Of a stretch of DNA of 64,000 bases, positions 24,187 through 36,326 are shown piece by piece (the stretch's first letter is position 1; every line of letters begins with the position of its first letter). The translations under genes were made by a program, and so were the position numbers. This stretch comes from Oscheius dolichura (taxonomy: Eukaryota; Nematoda; Chromadorea; Rhabditida; Rhabditidae). Location of the stretch: NCBI GenBank assembly GCA_932521035.1, contig OW051497.1, forward strand, positions 930,001 through 994,000. Direction: 5' to 3'. Under the pieces are notes generated by a model, which was not told where the DNA came from, did not search any database, and was given only the letters and a program-made list of their open reading frames with translations.

Positions 24187-27100
24187 CTAGTTACGGTCAG
24201 AACCGCGAGAGCCAGGAGTTGATGGTGGAGGGCTATTTATGGCATTGTAAATGGCTCTCAATTTGTCCATCCATTCCTAAAAGGCAGTCATATTGAAAAT
24301 ATAACGGAATAGAACGTACGATTGTCAGTTGTGAGGTAAGGCTACCCATTGTTCCACAGATATTGTCATTATAGACTGATGGTCGTTCCATGTTACTTGT
24401 TTTATACAGGGCGGGGTCTCGCCTAGCCTTCTCGTGGCCTAAGAAGTCTCGGTAACGTTTCACTTCCTGAAAATATGCTTATCCCTGTTTTGTGCTCAAT
24501 CTATAGAAGAAAATGTAAATCAAGATTTCTACTCACATCATTTAAATCATCCAAGCGGCGGGCTACATTCTCCAAGCCTTTCCGGGAGTGATCGCATTCC
24601 TGAAACAATTTATAAGTACAGATATTTTTCCAAAAGGATAAAAGGGCTTCGCAGTGCCAAAAAGCCCATTTATATGCAATTTGTGGCTATCCCTGTTCTC
24701 CCATGTTCTTTGCAAACGTCCCCCTTGCAACCAATTCGTCATTATCACTCAAAACAATAAAAAAACTTGCCCCTGGTGATGCATGAGCCCCGCTGCTGGT
24801 GTTTGATTGCTACCTCTACACCCTCTTTCCTGGTTGTTAACATGTAGGCTCATTTACTTCCGAAACAAGCGGATGACACCTCTACGCAGAATACGGCAGC
24901 TGCAGCTCTACCCCTTTTGTGTATTACATCATGACATTCACGCCTGGATTGCCATCTTTTCTTTTTCTGAGGGGAGAGAAGTTCCCGCGCGGAATTCAGT
25001 TAGGCACGCTGTGGTTGCTTGATTCCTGCGCATGATAACAAACGCGACTCTTCTTCTCCTATTGAGTCAAAAGTGGCTAAAACACAAGTGGCCATTCCAT
25101 CTTCACACATGACAGGCTTGTTATGCTAAGAGGGGAAAGAAATTCCTAGAATTTCTGTCCTCAAAATAGACGGTTAGTTAGGGAGAGGAGAAATTAATTA
25201 ACAGGAGGACTAGTGAATGATGAAGATAGATTGGGAGCCCCCAGTTTCCAGTTAACCCAATTTAGAACCGGAAGATAATCTGACTTCATGTTAAAAGAGA
25301 CGTTAATAACGGTCTGTCGGTCAACTAATAGAATATTCATTATTGAGTTCATAGCGATGAATGACAGACAAGTGAATTTGTCAGTAGCCTCCCCCGGGAT
25401 AATTACTAGGAACAGACAATTGGGTTTGTTCTAATTAAACTTTTCCTTCCAGGTTCAGAGTCTATTCCAGTTCCCTCAAAAGAACAAGAAAGGAAAGGGT
25501 TCTCAGTAAACACCTCAAAAGACAGAGAAACAACTTGTCACATCTGATGCCCATCACATTGTCGAACACGTAACCGCAAGCCATTCGGCTAGTTAACAAC
25601 CTACTTTGATGTCTTTTTTCGGGAGGGGATACTTCTCCCCTTACTTGTTAGAAGGAACGGCTAACCATTTTGATGTCTCCGGGGAAGTTTATAGAGGCGG
25701 AAGCGCGTTGTCACATGTTGTTCGGGGGTTTTTCTGTCAGTCTAGTGTCAGGACAATGGGCTCCGTGTGGCTATCGCTTTTTCTCCGCTATAAACGTGTT
25801 AAAATTGGCCGGCAAGGCCTTCAAAATTTGCGTCTATGCGAAAAATCTGCATTTGGTCGGCCAGAACTGAATATTTTTGGCGTAAAACTACACGGTTGTG
25901 GCCACAGTTAAACAGCCGTGCCGTTTGTCAGGCCCCCAAAAACTACCATGTTCTTTCGAAATGTTCACAGTCCAAGCAAAGTCTAAATGATATCATCTTT
26001 TCCACCTTTTTTTGGGTATAAATAGAGTTCAAAATACATTCTATCGGCAGCACCTCGCGCACCTCACGATAACTAAATTCTGACAGCATTTTCCGTGTGG
26101 TGGACGCTTCTACCTCTCGCATAAGTTGTTTACTCGGGGCCTTTTTGATCTTCTGGAGAGAAAAAAAACCCCTTCGAAGACTATTGACAGCATTTTCCCG
26201 GAATGGTACGGCATCAAAGTCGAATGGGGTTCTTTTTCATTTGTGAGTAGCATCCGTCGACCTCTTCTCCGTACTCATCGAGAGAAAAGCTCCAAAGGGA
26301 ATTATTAATGCCGTCAAGGGTGGCAAAAGTGGGGGAAAGGAATGAGAATAGCTATAGCTTTTGTTTTGGAGAGCAGACCACCCCGAAATTTTTAGCCGAT
26401 GGACATTTCGCGCCCCAGCCGAAAGAGTTATAATCTCACATAATTCCACTAATACCTAAGCACTGAGATAACTGCTGGCAGGGTCTCTTCCAGGGCGAAA
26501 AGAAGAGGTCTCTTCCATTTTTAGTGATTCCAACGCCAGGAAGTATTGTTCGGGTGGTCCTAAGCTCTCTTCGCAGTGACGAGATGCTCAGAGAAAAAGC
26601 ATCTTTTTAATTAAATTCGTCTCTTTTTCTAATTAAAAATGACGTCTAGGGTAATTTGTCCTGACAAGATAGAATAAGGCATAAAATCAACGAATCCCGC
26701 CGTAAACTTCAATTACTCGTGACATCCTTTGGCAACACTCGCCAAAGTGGGGAGCTGCTCTTCACAAAACATGCGCTCTTGTTGTCTCCGCTAGGCATCT
26801 GGTTTTGGAAGGGGTGTATAAACATTACTCCCCCTTTAGAAAGCCCTTTAAAGAGGAGAGCGCTATGATTCGAAAAGACGTCTCCTTTTTTTGCCATGTG
26901 AAATATGTCCCACAATCAGCCCCAGCCCGGAGGACATAAACGCCTTGTTGTCCCAGGGGCACATCGGAGAGGAGGAGGCGAGCATGTAACCGGATATTCA
27001 TCGCTCATTTTCCCCATTGTCTTGGGATTTTTCCACAACCATTAAATTAGTTTGATATGATTTGCAATATCACAAAAAACGAATTGGAATTTGATCAGCT

Positions 27101-30100
27101 TGGGCTGTATTGGCCACGTCGCGCATGGACGTGTGAGTGAGACAATGCTAAGTGATCTCGGGGGAGATGGCAATTTCAGCTGGGAGAGAGAGAGTCCTCT
27201 TCTCTTCTCCTTTTCGGACGCGAAGGAAAACAACCCTTTTGACGTAAATCAAAAACGAAAGGAGAAAGAAATCCCGAAAGGAAGCTTTTTATGGGCACAG
27301 GAAACGTTTATCTGCAGAGAATTGGTGGGCCAGATTTTGGAGAGCAGATTTTGAATTGGCAAAATATAGATGATGGGCCGGATAAACGCTTCAAGACCAC
27401 AGATGTGGCCATGTAAACACCCTAAAAACGGCTAGGATCCCAACTGGAAGCAGGCTATGCTCAGAAATTCCGCTTTAAAATGGATCTAGTGGGGGATATG
27501 ACGAGTCTGGAGGCAATTATGTCAACTTTCAGTGCTGGCCGACTTTCGCAGCCCAAATTTTGGCGAAGGAAAGCTTGTCCAAAGTTCAACTTTGGGTCTC
27601 ATTGTCATGAATCCTGAGAATTACCCTTTTATGGTATGTTTCTCCTAATAGCATTGCGGCCAATTTGCCCCGGGAATAGAAACGAACGAAAGGATTTCGC
27701 CTGTCTTATAGAAAGCCACCAAATGTCAACCCCACGTCAACCAAAAATAACTGACAATCGGCAAATTTCAAAGTCATTTTCGAGGGCGTCTCAGCTGTTT
27801 TACGCGGGCTGCCGCCGGCCTGAGGAGGTGTAGTCTCAAATTTCCTTTAATTTTACCTGTCAACCCGGCAAAAACTTCCTTCTAAAAAGTGCTTTTTCAA
27901 CGGGGGAAAAGGGAGAGTTGCGGGTTATAATTATCGGGTCAAAGTGGGGGGACTCCCTTTAGAAAGTGGTTCGCGCCACCTTAACGAAAGAGAGGGGAGA
28001 GAGAATATTTTGAGAATATGTACACTTTCTTAACTAGACCAAAAAGGAAGCAGGAGAGACAGCTCCCCGTTTTATTGAATGGGTTGAGAGAGTCAACCGT
28101 CAGGAATTAGGTTACGCCACTCAAAATTGAGTTTCACTCATCGAAAATTAAAGTTATTCCAATGAGTCGGCCCCAGTTTCACGCTGCTTTGCAGATATAC
28201 TCTTGAAAGTAGTTCATCTATACGTTTTCTTAGGATTTCCTCTCGTCTAATAAGGAGACAGAGACCATCTGACTCTAAGTCTTTTGGTGTGTAAACAATA
28301 CAACGTAAGAGCTCAAATAACAACGGCTGCCGGGCAAAACGGAAAAGGCACAAGGCAAGGGATAATTAAACGAACCTTTAAGATCTTGTCAACCTGACGT
28401 ATCTGGTCCTCGATTGTTCCGTTCTGATTCATGGGAAGGTTGGTAAGAGAGCGCGAAGCCGTCTGCCGTCCGCGTGCGGCGTCGCGTAAAGCTTCGCGAG
28501 TTCCCGCCCATTCGCTGAAGCGACTTCCCTCTCGCGAACAAGGCATCTGGAAACGTATTTTTTAGATAAAGAAAAAGAGCAATAATAACTAAATAACATC
28601 ACAAGAACAACCTGCCCTTCTGATTAATCTAAATATTTAAAGGAAATTGCAATTCTCGTTTTCTGGACTCCTCCGCCGGGGGAGCAAGATTAATTGCAGC
28701 TCAATTACTAAAAGAGGATTCCTCCCAGCAAATTGGAGGTACCTCTTTCTAAGAACTAGGTAATTTATAATATAAATGCTTACAGATTTTCGTGGCGAGA
28801 CCGCCGGGGCGTAGAAATTCATCTCAGAATAAGGAAAACGGGAATCAGATGGGCTTCCCCCAAAAAGTCTAACTTGGGAACATGGCACAATAGCTCCAAT
28901 TGCGGAGACCCTTCCTGGATGTTGGAGTGAAATCGCAACATGTCGAAAATTCTAATCTCTGACTCATGGAAGGCCTTCTTCCTACAGTAGGACAGACCCC
29001 AGCTATTCCGAAGATCCGACTTCAATGATATTTATGTGCTTTGACATCATGCCGCCTACTGTACTTCTCTCATTAATTGTTTACGACTAATTTATAACTA
29101 ATGAGGATACGTCGGAGGACATGTAAAAGATATTAAACGCAGGGGGGCTTTTTGCTTTGTTATGTGGCATAGCCGACAACTAATTCGATTTTTCTTTCAA
29201 GATTGAGGGGTACTTGATTTTTTGGGGATATCAAAAGTCTAAGGGGATGCTTTTCTGTGGAAAATTTGTTGAGAGGTCTGTTTGCTGAGAAAAGGATAAG
29301 CAGAGCTCGAAAAATACTGGTTACGGGCTGCGTAGCAACATAAATCCGGACAAATGACTTCCAAATTGTAAACTACTCGGATAGAGAATTCCCAATGGTA
29401 AAACCTTAGTTACAGGGTCCTAGAGCAAAATTTCTTCAACAACCCCCAGTCCCCCTCGCTTTAATTTCCCTCCCTCATTCCTTCCAGTTTTTGCAAAATA
29501 CGTGCGAAAGTCTCTTTTGTTCCACGTTCAAAAGCCATTAACATTTTTCTCCTTGCCTTCCTTTGACCCCGCTCATTTTCTCCACAAAGACAATAGTTCC
29601 TAGTTCAAAGAATGCCTGACACGGGTGTTCGCTGTCTATGACCACTGGACATAAACAAAAGACGAAAAAAGATTAAAGAAGACAGATGAGGGTGTAACAG
29701 AATGGGCAGGTGCACTTGACCTCCGGGAGATATATAAGAAGAAATAGTGGGTGAGGGGGTAACCCACTCTGATGACCTTTTTGCTCGTCATCTTGTCAAC
29801 AAAAAAGACACGTTAATGCCAGAATTTGAGACGGGTGGAGGAAGCCGCGGATCACTATAATGGCTCAGCTTACAACGGAACGTTTACCTGGCCCCTGGTT
29901 GGAGTAAATGGCGGACTTTATGATCTCTCAAAATTTTGGAGAATGGTCCCGTGTGAAAGTTCAGGGATAAGGAAACAGAATACCTTTGGGTAAAGCGGGG
30001 GGCTTGCATTAATTGCGGAGGGAAACTAAGATTTTGAAAGAAGTTGGGACCACTTTCCCCGAACTGAGGATCTAATGCCCGGTGTAATTCGCTTAACTAC

Positions 30101-30592
30101 ACGTGGAGCCCCCATTTTAACCAAGGAGGAACAGTTTTAACCAACTTCCCATGGCTTGGGAACCTCCGCCGCAAATTAGTTCCAAGCCCCCTCAGTTTAA
30201 CTTTTCTCCCTCTCTTCCGTTTCATCAAACTTGTCAAATAGATGAGCCAGTGCATAACATTTCCTGGTAGTAATCCCCAGAGGGTTATCTTCATAACGAA
30301 CTCTAACCAACTAACTAAAACCGCCTTCCCTTAGCTGCAAGCCAGTGATTAGTTTTATTGTCCAAAAGTGGCTTGATAAATCCTGCTAGAGGGGGTCTTT
30401 GGCAGGCGGAAATGGGCGATCCAAAATCAGAAAATACAGAGAAAACAAACGCACATCTCCATTCGAGTCGAATTCTTGTAGCCCTCCGGGAACTTCGATA
30501 AAGTTATTCTGCATAATTTTGAGGTCAGCCTGGTTCTGAGCCGACTGTCCACGTCGCATACCACCGAAATGGTGAGGACTGCCTCCGGGAAC
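24187..30592 (-). CDS. Long-intron gene encoding an unrecognised, partly helical charged protein (5' end unresolved)
   Basis: Seven minus-strand exons fit with good splice sites, and every junction is phase 0: 30455-30592, 28784-28822, 28376-28546, 28201-28311, 24537-24599, 24320-24466 and 24187-24276 (stop 24187-24189). The sequence includes QNQADLKIMQNNFIEVPGG, a basic/Ser region (RGRQTASRSL), helical charged stretches (IRREEILRKRIDELLSR; GLENVARRLDDLNDEVKRY) and a Pro/Ser tail. A further exon at 30832-30951 may precede these. The ATG at 28822 follows an acceptor directly and could be an alternative start. The join across the 3.6-kb intron (24600-28200) is inferred from phase and composition only. 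No domain recognised; cytoplasmic scaffold-like character is a guess. Confidence 0.5.
24600..28200. other. Gene-free stretch, probably a large intron
   Basis: No exon or RNA gene can be supported. It holds one half-site of the palindromic repeat (25901-25934) and an isolated strong TATA-like box at 26017. Frames of 60-100 codons exist but have no coding features. Confidence 0.4.
25901..25934 (+). repeat. Palindromic repeat family, single half-site (copy 6)
   Basis: GCCACAGTTAAACAGCCGTG followed by CCGTTTGTCAGGCC. No inverted partner nearby. Confidence 0.7.
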
Positions 30593-30692
30593 CTGGAAAA
30601 CGGAAGGTATTAGATAAGGGAACAAGAGAGCAGATAATAAGAGCCGCGCCTCCGCTACGAACATTGCTTATGTCTGGGAATAAACACCCCCG

Positions 30693-30739
30693 TTGTCCAT
30701 TTTCTGGAGGCCGGCTGGTTGTCCATTTTCTGGAGGCCG
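30693..30739 (+). repeat. Short tandem duplication (26-bp period)
   Basis: TTGTCCATTTTCTGGAGGCC occurs at 30693 and again at 30719, followed by a short GCTA microsatellite. Probably a replication slippage product. Confidence 0.7.
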
Positions 30740-30999
30740 CTCGCTAGCTAGCTAGCTCCATCAGGAGCAAAAAGCGATAAAGAGAAATCAAGGGGGAGGG
30801 TGGGCTTTAATCTCTGAGAGCTTCTCATTACCTGAGTAGGGAAGTTCAACCACTCCAACATTAAATACACACAGCTGAAAAGGCGTAGCCGACCGGGGCA
30901 GGTATATCCGAATGTGAAGCAGAAGGAGGGGTGGGTCTCGGTGATCAGAATCTGTTTTCGAGACGAACGCAAACGTCAAAGAAAACAGCCGGGGCCGAT

Positions 31000-33900
31000 G
31001 ATGATCACGGCCACCTACGTCCACAATCTGTCAAATTTTAATGAGTAGGCTCTTAGAATATGACGATGTCATTAATGAATTCAGCAACGCGAATCGTGAG
31101 AGAAAAATTATTTGCCTATTTAAAGGATATTTTTTACCGGAAGTCAGCGAAAGCAGGAGAGAGAGTGGTCAAGGATGTGAACCGAGCGAACGGCAGAAAA
31201 GGGGGAACACCCCCTCCCAGTGTGCCAGAGAGGAAGAGAAGTATGACGCAAGCTTTTTCCTCTACCCTAGGGCGGGTTCACTAAGTCAACTTTTTGTGGA
31301 AGACAAACAGATGACAGGCAATGGATTGAACTAGATAAATGGTGGATAGAAATTAATGGCTCTGAATTTAAAGCAGCCGGGGAATAGAGGCGACTTTCAA
31401 AATGAAGGGACACTCCGCGTTCTAAGATGAAAAAACAACCCGAGTGACAACTTCCTTGATGGGCGAAAGTTATGAATGCCTAATGCCGAAGACAACGAAC
31501 AAAATGTAACAGAAAAACTACAACAAGTCGGATGAACTCAAAGTGTCAGGGTTCAGACTGGGGGATGTCCCTAAGGCTCGGGCAAAAAAGCTGTAAGGAA
31601 TGGACCGACCGACACATAAAGTATTAGATTTTGTCTGGGACCTAAGACCACCAAGTTATCAAGTGGCTCTCGTCGCCGAGTCTACTTGATGTAACGTCTA
31701 GATTCTTGGTTTCAGATAGCTAGCCTCACTTGTTCCTTCTATCAATTGGCTTCATCATTTAAGACCTGTGGTCTGCAAGGCACAGACCAATAAACATTAG
31801 CATCCCATGATGATTGTATACTCTACGCCTTTGCTGCTGACGTGGATAAGATTTTTGAAAGCAGGTCATCTATTCGCAGAAGGGAAAATATGCCCAGTTT
31901 TGGGGAATAGGTAATGACTATTCTGAGTCTTCTAGTTGTCAAGCAGATTGCTGACGGGTCGAGAGAGTAAAGGTCTGTGTATCACTCTTTCATACTATAG
32001 AACACAGGAGCCCCGCCTCTTCTAGGAACCCCGACTAGTATAGTCGTCTCCCTTTCGCCATCAAAAGAGTCAGAGACGTAATGATGGATTTTTGCCAGGA
32101 AATGGCAGAGGAAAATAAAGAGTAGATTGCTTTGTTGGGAAGATGGATGGACCATGAACGCTTGTCTACCCAAATTAATCAGAATTTTAAATTGTTACCG
32201 GTAAAAGAGTGCCGTCTACTTCAAAAGAACCCCTACATCGAGTAGCAGGAAAAAGAGGGACTTTAGCAGCTTAAAAATAGTCTAGAATTGATTTTTCTCA
32301 CCTTCTTTAAAGTGAGAAAACCCCCGCGGGTGACCCCTTCTCGTCGGCTCTTATTTCTTACACCCTGCTCTTTTGAGTGTTCATGAGGAACTGACCTGCA
32401 ACAGCAGGAAGAAGGTGACAATAGAAAAACAGCTCTCGTTGAATTATTTAGGGAGATTTGTACAACAGAGAGGATATTATGCCTACATCTGGTGTTTTTA
32501 AATCTAGATCCGTGGGAGGATATCCAAGAAAATAATCAAGTTTTCACCTGGAGGCTGACAGACAGTACAGTAAGCAATCAGGAAAGTTACGGGAATTGGA
32601 CAAAAGGACAAGGTAAGTTTAAAAACTGGATCTACAAACAGGAAAAGGGCAATCAACTAATGTTGTAAAGATTAGATGGTATTCAGGCCCGTCAACTGGT
32701 CAATTAAAACAAGGCTGGTATACGACACGGCTGCCTAACTGTGGCGGTCTAAATTTGACGATTTACCGCAATTTCAAAGAATGAGCTTCTTCCAATGATA
32801 ATTTACACCATTTGGCGAAGGTTATATCATGAGATGCATCTCGCAAAGGAGAGTAAGGCAGGGGAGATTTCAGAGATGTGATGATGTCACACCTCTCGTC
32901 GTCTCAGTGAGAAAAACTGTTTTCAGGTTCTCAAGTTCTCAATGAAGCTCTTGGATTTTTCTCCCCGGTGGTAAACAAGCCCTTTCTCTCTTTTCACTAT
33001 GCCATATTGCTTTCAAATAGTTACCTTTTCAAGTCCTGAACATGTGGGCCCCATTTGAATGGTCGTAAAGTCAAATGGCGTACAATAAAGTAGCTCGAAT
33101 GAGCGGTTGAGTGTCGTAATTATCTAGAAAACGGCTGTCGATGGGCATAGTGTGGGTGAGAGGGTCGGCTGATGTCTAATCAAAAGGACAACAGTTACAA
33201 CAAGACTTCTCACACGTTTGAAGAGGTGTGAGATAAATAAAAGTTGCTGCTGTGGTAACTAGGATATGGCCCAGCTGTTGAAATCGCCCTTTCGCACTCC
33301 CCCTCTGGTCAGAGTTCAGTAAATTTATGTTTACCCACGCACTGAAGATGGATGCCGCGTTTTTCCTAGGTCTTGAAAAAGTACGAAGGCTAAAGCGTGG
33401 CTCAGAAAGGGGAATTTGCAAAATGAGTTGAATTCCTGCTTTTTTTCAAAATATTCTTTCCAGTTCACTGCTCCCTTGCGGCACATTTCCAAGTAAAGCG
33501 CGTACTCCCTCACCCCTGGTCCAAAAGTCAAATCCCGGTTCCGGGTATATCACATGCCAAAACAAACATGGAGCAAAAGTCAGAAAAGAAGGAGCTGGAA
33601 AATTTTGAGAAGTGGCCACTGATGATGACGTCTATTTCCACTGCACCTGGCTAGCAGGTGAGTGGGTGTGCATGTGAAACGAAAACAGAAGATGTAACTC
33701 GAGATTGAGAGCAGGAGCCGGAGCTTCGGCTTCATGAATCAAGCACGCCGGGATGTCTTTAGTCTGGGCAATTAGGTTTGCTGTCATTTCGGTGGATGGA
33801 CCTCAAAATATGCTGCTTCAAGCGTCATTTAAGCATCGGACAACATTGAGAGAAGGGAATTAGGGCCGTCATTTTCTCGCTGTTTCCTGCTTTATAGTAA

Positions 33901-34234
33901 AAATAAGATTCTAGGGGGTAAATATGAAGGGTATCGCCCACGCGAGTTAAACTTGCAAGACAGTAGCAAATAATTAATGGCAACAGTTCCAAAACCAACC
34001 TCATTGGTGAAAAATGCTCTTCTCCGCATCATCTTTTGAGTATCAAACGGATAAATGAAACGGGTAATCATGAAGGGCGAAGCCACGTCTTAAATGACCT
34101 GTGAAGATTAATGTAAAGAGGAGATGAGAAATATTCCCGGAGTCTTTGTGACTCCTTATTGAGAAAATCAGAAGATTACGTTCTTTACTTTTATTCTTGT
34201 TTGTGATTCACAGAAGTAGAGATTTCGCTAGATA
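31000..34234. other. Gene-poor stretch
   Basis: No confident gene. A minus-strand segment around 33430-33500 reads like protein (EYALYLEMCRKGAVNWKEYF) and might be a further upstream exon of the long-intron gene, but I could not find splice partners. A half-site of the palindromic repeat is at 32719-32745. Confidence 0.35.
32719..32745 (-). repeat. Palindromic repeat family, single half-site (copy 7)
   Basis: Inverted half TACGACACGGCTGCCTAACT followed by GTGGCGG. Confidence 0.65.
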
Positions 34235-34237
34235 AGC

Positions 34238-34243
34238 CTTTAT
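34238..34243 (-). terminator. Polyadenylation signal of the secreted-protein gene
   Basis: AATAAA on the minus strand, about 15 nt after the stop codon at 34258-34260. Confidence 0.6.
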
Positions 34244-34257
34244 TACTGGGCATCAGT

Positions 34258-35344
34258 CTATGGGTAGTAGGAGAAGAAAGTGTTGACTTTGTCCATGACA
34301 ACCTGGCGGTACGTGCCCATGGTCTTGCCGAAGAGCACAAAGCTGTTGAACTTCTGGTTGTTCTCGATCTTCTGTGTAAACTCGACGTAGTCCTAAAAAT
34401 CCGCTCTTCTCCATCTTTCTTTTGTCACCTTGATGGCGTCCTTCATGGCATGAACTTGTGGCTTCTGGAGGAGGCTGGTGGTAGTGATAGGAACTGGCGC
34501 AATGAGGGGAAGGATGCTGACTTCTCCAGCTTCAAGTTGCCTAACGTCTCTGATGATCGTGATCTCTAAAACAAGAGGATTGATGTTGGGGCAGCCGTAG
34601 ACTTGCTGTTGGTGATAGCGTCAATAACGTAGGACTGGAGAAGCTGAGGATTGGAGAGGGTCTGCTGGGCCAGGGCGTCGCAGGAGGACTCGGAACTGCC
34701 TCCAACGGTCTGGGCAGCAATCGCTTGCACCTGAAATGCCCACCTTGTAATTTCTAAAGCTAGTCAATTCACAATGATGTTCCTCTTGCAGTAGTCGGTG
34801 ATCCTCTTAGTGTTGTCGTACTCGGTCAGGTTCATAATTGTTTCAACGGCGGCGTTGTCAAAGTCGACCAGTCTTTGGAAGAGGCGGTAAATGACGTTGA
34901 CGAAATGGGCATTGAAGAAGGAGACGATTCCCTAAATCATTGGATCCTGTTTGAAAAAAGGAAGACGCACTCCTTCGGGTCTCTTGCTGAAGTAGTCCAA
35001 CGTGTACTGGCTGGAGTTGACGAAGCCTTTGAACGTTACGGAAGAATCGTAGCCCTGGGCGAGAAGCTGGGTGATGTCCGTGATGTTGGAGTTCAACTTC
35101 TTGCTCATCAGACGCTAAAACCTCCTTTCAATCCCATCGGGAAGAGAGACCCCACGTCAAGCTGTCCAGGACGGTTGATCTCGATGATGTCTTTCGGCTG
35201 GAATCCATAGAGTCTGAGGGTGGAGATGTCCAGGTCGATCTTGGGCGGATCGGGGATCCTCTCATTTTGAGCACTGAAATATTGGGATATTCCTAAATTC
35301 TTCTTTTCTTACCTGACGACAGCGAACAGCCAGAAGAAGAGCAT
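34258..35344 (-). CDS. Secreted protein of unknown family with N-glycosylation sites
   Basis: Minus-strand gene from ATG 35342-35344 to TAG 34258-34260. The first exon encodes a short signal peptide (MLFFWLFAVVSAQ). Following exons give a mature protein with potential N-glycosylation sites (NIT, NSS, NLT), two cysteines flanking the middle, and an end reading KVNTFFSYYP. Introns are short (about 37-44 nt) and mostly phase 0. One junction near 34567-34605 is unresolved: the best donor and acceptor differ in phase, and a donor 5' of TTATTGACGC would restore the frame. The gene has a TATA box about 40 nt before its ATG. No homologue recognised; role unknown. Confidence 0.65.
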
Positions 35345-35380
35345 TGTATTGCCTTGTCGGAAATCGTTCTGTCGCCGTCT

Positions 35381-35386
35381 TTTATA
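35381..35386 (-). promoter_or_regulatory. TATA box of the secreted-protein gene
   Basis: On the minus strand GGTATAAAAGACGG lies about 40 nt upstream of the ATG at 35344, leaving a leader of about 10-15 nt if transcription starts 25-30 nt downstream. This is a clean core promoter, unlike the outron-type starts elsewhere in the window. Confidence 0.6.
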
Positions 35387-35399
35387 CCGACCTTGCTTT

Positions 35400-36326
35400 G
35401 TCTGGCCGAACCAAAATGAACCATAGCATTATTGGGCATAATATCATTGCCCCTGGGAACATTCGGAACAGCTCTGTCCCCCTATAATTCTGACAGAAAT
35501 CTCAAAGACATCTATAATTTGAATCCAAAGGTTTTTCAACTAATTTACCCAATAAAATAAGCTCCCAAACATCATCATCCACATGAACTCGCACCCGGGA
35601 GGGCATTTATCGTTATTCTTTTTTAGAAATAGAGAGTTCTATCCAAAAATTAGATTATCAGTGAGCAGTTACTGTGCTTGAGAAATCAATCTGATCCCCA
35701 ATAAAGATCCTGAGACGATAACCCGGAGTGCTTCCAATATAAGTTAGATCAGCACCCAGGGTACCGTTTCATGTCGTTTGAGGGTCTCCTTCCCGCTTCA
35801 TAGTTAGTATGAGATTCCAATTTCCTGTAAATATATCACCAGCTCTCATATCTCCTCCTTTAACTTTAATCAACAGTTAGCCTATACATTTATTTTCTAT
35901 AGATACACCGGGACAAGCAGATGGGCACTTATCAAGGCAAATAGAGTGATATTCGTAAAGGCTATCTTTTTTAAATAATAAAATATTGGGACTAAATCTA
36001 CGGAGAGTATAGGAAATAACATTCAATCGATAATATTACAGGAGGATACATGGAGCGAACAACTCGCATTATTTGGAACCGCACGACGGAACCGTAAGGA
36101 GATAAGTTATTTAAGAAATATGGTAGATATCTACAACAATTCGGAACCAAAATACTCGGTTTCTTTTTGGAATTTTAGCACTTTTGAAACAAATTAGACT
36201 GGAAACCCAATGAATTCAAACTGTTTTGTGGGGAATGCGTATAAAACAACCGAAAACAGATTATAAATAAAGATCAGACACCTTCCGTGAAAGATTTGGA
36301 ATAAAAGGGAATGCTCTGAAGGGAAA
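35400..36326. other. Intergenic region between two minus-strand genes
   Basis: No gene seen. A/T-rich sequence that must contain the distal promoter of the secreted-protein gene and the 3' untranslated region of the F-box gene. Confidence 0.4.
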
